From contig JAJTUP010000004.1 of NCBI GenBank assembly GCA_021399435.1, positions 248,001 to 312,000 on the forward strand: a stretch of DNA of 64,000 nucleotides, written 5' to 3'. Positions 55,959 to 64,000 of the stretch are shown here, in pieces (the stretch's first letter is position 1; each line of letters starts with the position of its first letter). The DNA comes from Diaporthe sp. PMI_573. Its lineage: Eukaryota > Ascomycota > Sordariomycetes > Diaporthales > Diaporthaceae. A program made the position numbers and the translations under genes. The notes beneath the pieces were generated by a model. That model saw nothing but the letters and a program-made list of their open reading frames with translations, had not been told where the DNA came from and did not search any database.

Positions 55959-57804
55959 ATGCCCACGTCAAATGTCTATCGATCATTGGCAGGCAGCTGG
56001 CTGCGCCTAGGGTACGCGCTGCTAGCTGTGGCTGTCTTCGTCATTTTGCGTCGCCTTCTTCAAGACTACCTACACGAGAAGAAATATCGATTCCCTCCCA
56101 TGGTTCCTGGCCTACCAATTGTAGGAAATTCACTTCAGTTACCTACCCGCCCCGGCCTACAAGGCCCTTATCTTGCGAAGCTGGCCGAGAAATATGGAGA
56201 AATGTGACCCTTTGATAATCCCCTTTTGCAAGAAGAAGAGCTAATTCTGTTCTAGGTTCACCATAAAGGTCGGAGGCACCTACTGGGTTGTTTTGAACTC
56301 GAGGAGGACAGTTCTAGAGCTGCTTGAGAAGCGCTCCGCAAAATACTCATCCCGCATGCAATTCCCAATGGCTAATGACCTCGTCTCAAGAGGCAACCGC
56401 ATGCTGATGATGCCATACGGAGATCTGTGGAGGCGAGAACGCAAGATGATGCACCAGATCCTCAACTCGAGCCAGCTGAAGAACTTCGAGCACTTTCAAG
56501 ACAACGAGTCTGCGCTACTCATGTTCGACTACCTCAGAGAGCCACAGAAGTGGCACATTGCCCATGGTCGCTTCGCCAACTCCATCATTATGAGCTTCCT
56601 GTTTGGCAGGCCCTCTGAGCTGGAAGACCCGCGCACAGCTGAGTTGCTAAAGACGAGCGAGGAGTTCGTCAAGTACCTTGCTCCTGGTGCCACGCTTGTC
56701 GATGCCTTTCCGTTCTTAGCCAAGATGGACTTCCTCACGTCATTTCAGCCTTGGAGGTGGAAGGCCGATGCATTGTACACTGAATGTATTCGGTAGGGTT
56801 GCTTCTCCTAATGGTTGATCGCACCTGTTGTAAGCGGAAGTCGTGCTAATGAATGCCCCAGAATTTATAGCGGCCAACTCGACGAGCTTGATCAGCGCCG
56901 GCGGGAGGGCACGCACAAGCCCTGCTTCGCATCCGAACTGCTCTACTCTGGAGCCCAGGCCGAATTCACCCGCGACCAGCTCCTTTACATCCTGGGAACG
57001 CTGATGGAAGCCGGGTCTGACACCACACGAATGACTATGAACCAGGTCATTGCTGGCGCCGCCCTGTTCCCAGACTGGGTAGAACGGGCACGAAAGGAAC
57101 TCGACACGGTGTGTGGACATAATGCCGAAAGACTCCCGAATTTCGCGGACTTGGACAGCCTGCCGTTGATCAAGGCCGCGGTTAAGGAATCACTGCGATG
57201 GAAGTACGCCGCACTCACAGCTTTCTCTCTTTTAACTGTCAGCCTACCTGTATGTTAACACACTTCATAGGCCTAGCATTGCCGAAACAGGCATCCCTCA
57301 TGCGACGACTGAAGACGACGAATTTGAGGGCTACCATATTCCCGCTGGCACTGTGGTAACCTACAACAATTGGGGCATTGCCAATGACCCCTCAGAGTAC
57401 GACCAGCCCGAGCGATTCTGGCCCGAAAGATTTCTGGATGAGGACCTCGACAAATTCTTGAAAGGTCACTTGGGGTTTGGCGCTGGTGAGCTCACCCTTT
57501 CTCCTCAAGCTTTCGCCGGAAGCGTGCTTTTACATGCGGCTCTGACAGAAGTTTGTGTAAAGGTCGCAGGGCTTGTGTCGCCTATAACGTTGCAGCCAAG
57601 AGTCTGTTGATCGCTGTGTCACGTCTGGTGTACTGCTTTGATTGTCTCCAGGTCGACGGGGCGCCTATCGATACAAGCGCCCCGTTGTTAGGCACCACCG
57701 GAGTGGCGCCTTTCAGAGCAAGGGTCCAGATCCGGAGCAAGGCGCATCAAGACTTGGTCACGAGGACATACTCTTCCGTGGTGAACAGTGGCTACAAGAA
57801 TTGA
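55959..57804 (+). CDS. Cytochrome P450, OrdA/CYP64-like
   Basis: Five exons (55959-56203, 56256-56792, 56862-57203, 57271-57485, 57563-57804) have introns of 52, 69, 67 and 77 bp. All junctions keep frame and give 526 residues. There is one N-terminal anchor (LGYALLAVAVFVILRRLL), then a proline hinge (FPPMVPGLPIVGNSLQL). The C-helix WRRERK, I-helix AGSDTTRM (about 311), K-helix KESLRW and heme loop FGAGRRACVAYNVA (Cys about 451) are all intact. Intron 4 splits the heme loop between Gly and Arg. PERF-PERFL and DDEFEGYHIPAGT are as in O-methylsterigmatocystin oxidoreductase-like P450s. It is probably an ER-bound monooxygenase of secondary metabolism; substrate unknown. It is divergent from an SDR and convergent with a small secreted peptide gene. 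Confidence 0.9.
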
Positions 57805-58064
57805 CCGCACCGTCCATCTGTGCCGGGACGCCTTTCAGCGATGTGTTTCACTCCCCCTCCCACCCACCATGCGGGTGGGGATCAGTATGAGAAAGTCTTG
57901 AAGCCATTTTTCATTATCTCACGTCGAGGCTCAAGTTCAACGAGCACCCGAGCATCTATAGTGCCACGATCGCCATCCGTCCCAAGCCCCTTCGCCCCGA
58001 ACCGCGCCCAAATATTTGTCACAATTATCAAATTCCTCAAATAATTTCAGTTTGTCTTTGTTCT

Positions 58065-58325
58065 TCAACAATTGCTAGGCCGAGCAGGTCGTGGTGGCCT
58101 GGTTGCCCCATTCTTCCGGTCTTCTTCACTGGGCTCCTCAGGCTCTGCTGGCTCCTCGCACTCTCGTGGTCGTACGTTGTGTGGCTGTGACGATGTCGCA
58201 TCCTGAAGTGCTCTGGTGTTGAGTTGATCTCGGGACTGAACGCTGCCGGAGAGTCCGAAGGGAATGCTCAAAGCCAAGCCCCCGGAGACGAGCGTGCTGA
58301 TGAAAATAAAGGACGAAGGCTTCAT
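58065..58325 (-). CDS. Small secreted acidic/proline-rich peptide (putative)
   Basis: The frame encodes 86 residues from the ATG at 58325. It starts with a convincing signal peptide (FIFISTLVSGGLALS). The mature part is hydrophilic, with a Glu/Pro repeat (EEPAEPEEPSEE), a basic Pro/Arg tail and only two cysteines (56 and 86, the last residue). An ATG 24 codons upstream is in frame but would bury the signal peptide. No family recognised. It could be an effector-like small secreted protein, a cell-wall peptide or a precursor peptide. It ends 260 bp from the P450 stop, in convergent orientation. Confidence 0.55.
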   Translation of the reverse strand: MKPSSFIFISTLVSGGLALSIPFGLSGSVQSRDQLNTRALQDATSSQPHNVRPRECEEPAEPEEPSEEDRKNGATRPPRPARPSNC

Positions 58326-61282
58326 TGTTACAAAGACGGACAGGTTTGTAACGGAGTTTTGAACGTCGAGTATGTGAGAGGCGGTGTTATCTGACAAAGT
58401 ATTGCGCTGAGGAACTCTAGGATCAGTTGATAGATTGGAGTCTAGAATTTCCTTTGGATTCGTGGATTGTGCCTTATATAAGAATGCCGCGGATTATGAA
58501 ACAGGAGCCAAGTGGAGGTCTGCTGATAGCTTTGAACTCAAGAAATGCTCGGACCAGACCGACGGGTCGCTGAGTCGTGCGATCGAGACACAGCCCTGCG
58601 GAAATTCATGCGATGGCTGCCATTAGCAGCTTTTTATAGTTCGTCTGATATCATTTGATAGGCGGCAGTTCGTGAGCGCTCGTTGAATTCAACGTAAAAG
58701 TGAGGCAAACACCAGATCCCATTGACCGATATTGTCACCTCGGGCTCGCGTTGCGATAAATGGAATTGACGTGCACTCATTTCCAGAAACCCTCATCCTT
58801 GCCGTCGAGACAGTACTTTCACAAGGGCTCCGTAAGACTATAATCGAGTTCTTTTCTTAATGACATTTCCTTAGTCGTGCTTCACGATGACTGTTACAGG
58901 GTCGGATGATGGACTGGGCAGTGGTAAATGCTTTTCCGTTTATGTTACATTTACCTCCAAATTTGGAATCCCTGGTTTCACATTTTAAAATAAGAAAATC
59001 GGGTTCAATCGCTCAAAGCTGATCACGAACTACTTCAAATGATGATAGGTTGAGGCCACAGTCAGAGTGGTTCAAAGTACTTACTGCCGCAAAAACCAAC
59101 AAGTCGGATTTCTTCCGGCCGGCATAGACTATATATTCCCCTTCTCGTACAAAATGACCTCCTGTAGAAAACTCTCCCTCCTACCGATAGACAGTATATG
59201 CCCTCTCAAATAGAGTCCACGTGTTGACTTTACGGACATTGAGCACTCTGTATCCAATGTACATGGCCTGATCTAGAACCAAAGCAGCCAGGCTATGCAC
59301 TCCGCATGTCCCTCTACATAGCGCATAATTTGTCCCTCTTATAATCGTCGACAGCATTCCACAGACACCTAATTTTTCACGTATTGAAAAGGTTCGATCT
59401 TGGTGAAGACATGCCCGCATGTGAATGTAGATGGTATTGACAGCTGACGAGAAAAATACAAAGCATTCTCCGACCTATTCCTAAGTTGACAAGCGGTGAT
59501 CCAAAAGTCAAAGAATTACCAGGGCCTTTTCTTTCCCCTATTCTTGTTTCACTGTCTTACTGCGCTTGATTTCTACCACAGAGGTGAATAGTAATGAGCA
59601 ATTAAACTTCAACATGCCTGCCCATGACGAAACGTTGGGAGACACTGTTCGGAAAAGCCACCAATGGTGGTGAATCACTCGTGCGTCTTGTGGCTTGTCA
59701 ACTACTTTCCCCGTAGTCCAATTTCAAATAGAGGTAGCAGCATCGACACTGATCAAGAGTTTGGACCAAGGATTTACATCTTGGGTTTTCTTTTTCTCTG
59801 CTACTGACGCGCACGATTGCTGTAATCCCTGGCCAAGGTCGACCAACTGAAAGGGGTCGAAGACTGGTCAATCAGAGACTACGTGTACATCGGAGAGATA
59901 GTTCTTCCATTCAAACGACAATGCGTGCCCCGTTCAGGTGCATATGCGGCTTCTCAAAATCTGCATGTACAAACAAGGGTCTTATAAGACGATAGCTCGA
60001 TTGGGTGTAGCGGGTGACGATGCTTACCAGGATCCATCGCTCTGTGGAGGACTGTTGCATTGAAATACGCAACCGATACGATCATTATACGTATACGTTG
60101 GGTGACCACCGTGTATCATACGAGATTGTGCTTCTGATTGAGCAGATGCAGCTTCCAGGCAAGATTCGATGTTGGCCAATTTCAAGTCGCTGGCTTCCCA
60201 TTCACGATGAAGTCAAAGATCCAAAGAAAAATGCATAGAGTAGCAGCATTTTAGGAGTATTCTCTCCGATGTCACTTGGTCCGAGATTCGTTCACACCCG
60301 CCTTGAGGAACACAGTAATGGCAACCTAGAGCGCTCTGGCCGCCGGCGTATTTGTGGGAGAGTTGAAGCCGGAGCTGTGATCAGTGGTGAATTACCCTAG
60401 GGTACACTACTTAGAGAATCACACAGCAAGACCCAAGTTGTCGCGGTGTAACCCACTGTCACAGTTCAGCATGTCTCCCGAACGCTACCACGTAAACCCC
60501 GTGGGGAAAGCTGGTCACGGCGGGGAAACGAGGCCCAAGATGGGGACCCCAGCTCGGCAATCCTGGCTCAACTTCGGCTGATGCCAATAGCGTAGTCCCG
60601 AGTCCGGAATTTCCGGGGCCCGTTGTTCAATTTTGTGGCCTCGAGATGATCATGTGGGCACTGTCGACGACGCTCTGCACGCCAAGTGACCGCATTCACA
60701 CCGGCACTTTCCCCCATCCACGGAAAGCTCCCGGAAAATCCAATCAGAGGCAGGGGTTCGTCCCTTCCAGCGTATGGCTCTCGGACGGGAAGCATGTTCG
60801 GTGCCCCAGGCCCCAAGCTCCAGATCCCAGATCCAATGCTACCCATGTGAATATGTCCCCTCGGTGTAATGTTAAGCAATGCAGGGACACCCATACGGGC
60901 AAGGGATGGCGATCTCTTGTGCGGCCGCGGGCGTGCAGGCATCCTCGAGCTGTGTGGAGCCATAACAAGTCCTTCTTCTCTCGGATCCTATTGCAACGAG
61001 GAAGCCTCGCCTCCTCAACGTGAACTCCTCTCTCCCTCACCGAGTGACGACAGCAGACCGCTGTCGTGCTCGGGGCTAATTATCATTTTCCCCACATGTG
61101 GGAACCGAGCGGACACCAGCCTATGTAGGAAGTAGTGCTACAAGTACGAATGCATAGGGCATATAACCCTATGATTATAAGATGACGAGTCGCTCTCTAC
61201 CTCTCGCCGAGTTCTCTCTCAACAGGGTCGTTGATTGACGCCCCCATTCGATCTGCCTAACCAATTCTCCAGAATCGACATA
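58326..61282. other. Long intergenic region upstream of the glycosidase
   Basis: Nearly 3 kb without a supported gene. The middle (about 58,700-60,250) is fairly AT-rich and has only short random frames. From about 60,400 it is GC-rich and looks like a promoter: a TATA-like ATATAA lies at 61161-61166, about 120 bp upstream of the glycosidase ATG, followed by a CT-rich leader. Confidence 0.5.
60541..60551. promoter_or_regulatory. TGGGGACCCCA palindrome, possible CreA-type site
   Basis: This is a perfect 11-bp palindrome about 740 bp upstream of the glycosidase start. Its minus-strand half, with the next base, contains CTGGGG, which fits the SYGGRG consensus for the carbon-catabolite repressor CreA. 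Such sites are common by chance, so a regulatory role is only a suggestion, made more plausible by the downstream polysaccharide-degrading gene. Confidence 0.3.
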
Positions 61283-62470
61283 ATGGTGCGATCTTGTCTG
61301 CTGGAGGGTCTCCTTGTCCTCGCCATCTCGACAGCGGTGTCAGTACCCTTTGTCGCCGCTCAGGAAGGCGACTTTACCAACCCGGGCAACGTATATCGTC
61401 CAAGATTTCGCTACTGGCAAGTTTTCATTTCCTTGTTCGTCTTGGGCTGAAGCGCTCACTTACTGACCAAGCAACAAAGGCTCCCCGATGCGTCCGTGTC
61501 ATCAGACATCGTCGCTAAGGATATATCCTCCCTGGCTGACATCGGCGCCGGCGGCATAGAGTACCTGCCGTTTTACTTCTACGGGCTTGTGTATTCACAG
61601 CTTATTCCTGTACCGGACGGTCAGATTGAGCCACCTACAGACTGGTCCATTTACGGCTTCGGAGATACAGCTTTCAACGAGCTGTTCAAAGAGACGCTGC
61701 AGGCGATCAAGGACCAGGGCGACGGCTTCAACATAGATTTTGCACTAGGTCCAAACCAGGGTGCTGGTGTGCCTAGTGAACCTGGGACGGAGGGTCTATC
61801 GTACGAAATAGTAGGTCTTATTTACCATGTAACTTCTAAACGCAGAAACGAGGCACGAGCCTTACATCTTCCAGGCACCAGGAAACGCAACCGTGGTAGC
61901 AGGACAGACATTTTCCGGCCCAGTACCACCACCATACCTCCCAGCTATTCTTCAAGGTGGTCTCGGATTCCAGGGACAGCTCGAGCAATTCGGCCCGGCG
62001 AATCTCACCGCCGTTTTCGCGCTCAAGGTCACTGGCCGTACGTATATCCCCCACGACCGACCACGCACAGCTCAACCAGCTCACTGTGTATAGAAACGAC
62101 TCGTCCAGTCTTCACATACGGAATTGGAGACATAGAGCTTCCAGTCTTCATCCTAGATGAGGACTCTTACATCGACCTGACACCAAACGTCTCGACGGAC
62201 GGGCAGCTTGAGTGGACACCCCCGGCCGATGGTGGCAACTCCACTTGGAAACTTTTCAGTTACTGGCAAAGATACACGAACCAGCGGGCTTGCCGCGGAG
62301 GACTCAATGCAACGACAGTCATCGGGAATGGCTCTTGGACAGTCGACCACTTCAGCACTGCTGGAGCGGTCAAGGTTACGGACTTCTGGGATCAGCAGAT
62401 CCTAAGTGACGCGGAGACTGCCGAGCTGCTCGCAGACGTTGCCAAGTACTGTATGAATCCCCCCCCCCCC

Positions 62471-62503
<33 letters not shown>

Positions 62504-64000
62504 ACCTTTGTTGTTGTCTTTTGATCCTTTTTCTTCCCTCATGCCGCCCTAGACCCCATGTATCTCCAGACTGACCCGCTGGTACACAGCATGGGAAGAC
62601 AGCATGGAAATCCTAGCAGCTCTATACTGGACGCCCGACTTCCTCTCGCGTTTCGAACAAGAGATGGGTTATAGTCTCATCAAATACCTGCCCTTGCTGT
62701 ACAACCCCAAAAATTCCTGGGTCGGCGGCATCCCCGCTTACCCGGTGCTCTATCAGTACAGCGAATATACTACTGACAACACCAGCGTGCATGACCTCGA
62801 CTATCGCACTGTCTTAACCTCTGGCTACCAGGACTACATCGACCATTTCGAGGAGTGGTCCCATGCGCGCGGAGTTGAGTATTCCAACCAGCCAGCGTAC
62901 AACCTCCCATTGGAAATGCTGCGCAATATTCCATCGGTCGATGCTCCCGAGGGTGAATCGCTGGGATTCGAGGACAGCGTGACTTCGTACCGTCAACTCG
63001 CGGGCCCCGCCCATCTTGCAGGGCGGAATGTTATTTCGAGCGAGATGGGAGCTGTCTCTGGACCGGCGTTCAACCTCACCATCCCGCAGTTTCTGTATCA
63101 CGGCAAGGCAGGTCTTGCTGGCGGCATCAATCAACACGTTCTGCACGGTGCACCCTACTCCGGAAACTATCCCAACACCACCTGGCCAGGATACACGACG
63201 TTCTACTACCTCTTCAGCGAGATGTGGACGCCAAACTTGCCGACCTACGGATCAGGCCATCTGAAGGATACACTGGACTGGTTCGGCAGAAATCAATGGG
63301 TGCTCCAACAAGGTGTTCCTAAGATGGATCTTGCCGTGTACTACTACGCAGCTCCTTGGGCCCCTGGTGATGAAGATGCCTTTGGCGGTGTGAACGGACT
63401 GGGCGCCCTGGGATACACATACGACTATCTCAGCCCGCAGAACCTACTCCTCCCGCAAGCAACCGTCCGAGACGGAGTTTTGGCTGCGGACGGGCCTTCG
63501 TACAAAGCGCTCATCTTCTCTGGACAAGAGATCATCACATTGGAGGCAGCTCAGGCAGTCCTTGACTTCGCCCAGGCTGGGCTTCCTGTTATCGTCGTCG
63601 GCGACGCTTCAGCACTGGCCAACCAGACTTACCCATCTAGGGACCTGGATCAACTTTCCAACATTACAGCTCAAATAGCACAGAGCTCAGCGGTACATTT
63701 TGTCACCTCAATCGACGAGATATCTGGGACCCTGTCTGAACTGTCGATCTCGCCACGGGCGGGTCTCAATTGCACATCTAACCCCGTCTACCCAGTTGTC
63801 CGAAGTGACGTGAACAGCAGCACTGAGTACGTCTTCTTGTACAACGACCAATATATCTCAACCGACTGCAGAGTCTCATTTACTTCCTCTGGAAGCAACG
63901 CCACCCCATTCGTATACAACGCATTCGCTGGAACACAAGAAGAACTGGTTGAGTTCACAACCGACGGATCAGTGTACACTCTCCCACTTAAGCTGGCAGC
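61283..64000 (+). CDS. Large secreted glycoside hydrolase, GH106-like (3' end beyond window)
   Basis: Exons are 61283-61416, 61480-61810, 61875-62037, 62094-62450 and 62590 onward. They join in frame for about 798 residues before the window ends. A signal peptide (LLVLAISTAVSVPFVAA) precedes YRPRFRYWLPDASV, DIGAGGIEYLPFYFYG and FALGPNQGAGVP, then a middle region with ALYWTPDF, NVISSEMGAV and GGINQHVLHG. The order (RP-F-R-W-P, then GxGGxE, later an SSE block) suits GH106-like alpha-L-rhamnosidase-type enzymes, but the family call is from memory of the pattern. Intron 1 has a GC donor (GCAAGT/AAAG), which is needed to keep TyrTrp-LeuPro in frame. Intron 2 (61811-61874) was chosen because GTAGGT and TTCCAG are both strong and restore the frame. 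Intron 4 holds a C/CAA microsatellite. Likely extracellular, acting on plant polysaccharide. Confidence 0.75.
62459..62505. repeat. Poly-C and (CAA)n microsatellite inside an intron
   Basis: Twelve Cs (62459-62470) run into about ten CAA units and end beside a TTTGTTGTTG segment that can pair with them. It lies within intron 4 (62451-62589) of the glycosidase gene. If the intron were missed, the frame would read a false Pro/Gln tail and stop at 62522-62524. Confidence 0.85.

Noticed and set aside
58435..58626. 63-codon plus-strand frame ending CGNSCDGCH
   Set aside because: The cysteine cluster looked like a small secreted protein, but there is no signal peptide or splice context and nothing supports expression.

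Overview
The window looks like nuclear DNA of a filamentous ascomycete (Pezizomycotina, probably a Sordariomycete). Genes carry short introns of about 50-200 bp with GT(A/G)AGT donors. The protein set is typical of plant-associated moulds: bZIP factor, FSH1 hydrolase, P450s, PTH11-like receptor, DUF3405, pectin methylesterase and a large secreted glycosidase. The transposons at the left end show the C-to-T/G-to-A decay expected from repeat-induced point mutation (RIP).

Layout. Bases 1 to about 9,100 are an AT-rich transposon graveyard. It holds a minus-strand Ty3/Gypsy gag-protease-RT-RNaseH element, a plus-strand gag-protease relic facing away from it, the integrase/chromodomain 3' end of a chromovirus with its 3' LTR, and a pogo/Fot1-type transposase relic that this LTR abuts. 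From about 9.1 kb base composition changes and normal genes begin. Bases 9.9-23.6 kb are sparsely coding: a bZIP transcription factor, a LovG-like FSH1 serine hydrolase, a 53-residue RanBP2-type zinc-finger ORF, and a LovC-like trans-acting enoyl reductase with a small possible polyketide-synthase scrap beside it. Bases 25.8-39 kb carry a seven-helix DUF7702-like membrane protein, a P450, an MFS sugar-type transporter, a secreted FAD oxidoreductase and a pectin methylesterase. Bases 40-47.6 kb carry a DUF1338 (2-oxoadipate dioxygenase/decarboxylase-like) protein, a gamma-glutamylcyclotransferase-like protein, an SDR, a PTH11/SAT4-like receptor and a broken gene. Bases 49-53.6 kb hold two type II membrane proteins of the secretory pathway (DUF3405 and an O-fucosyltransferase-like protein). 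Bases 54.3-58.3 kb hold a divergent SDR/P450 pair and a convergent small secreted peptide gene. The right end enters a large secreted GH106-like glycosidase that runs off the window.

Working together. I see no complete biosynthetic backbone gene. The hydrolase and enoyl reductase are the two kinds of trans partner used by lovastatin-type highly reducing PKSs, so a dismantled or remote PKS pathway is a reasonable hypothesis. The SDR-P450-small peptide group is a second candidate metabolic locus. The pectin methylesterase and GH106-like enzyme fit a plant-polysaccharide degrader. All exon structures were read by eye from splice signals, reading-frame continuity and protein motifs.
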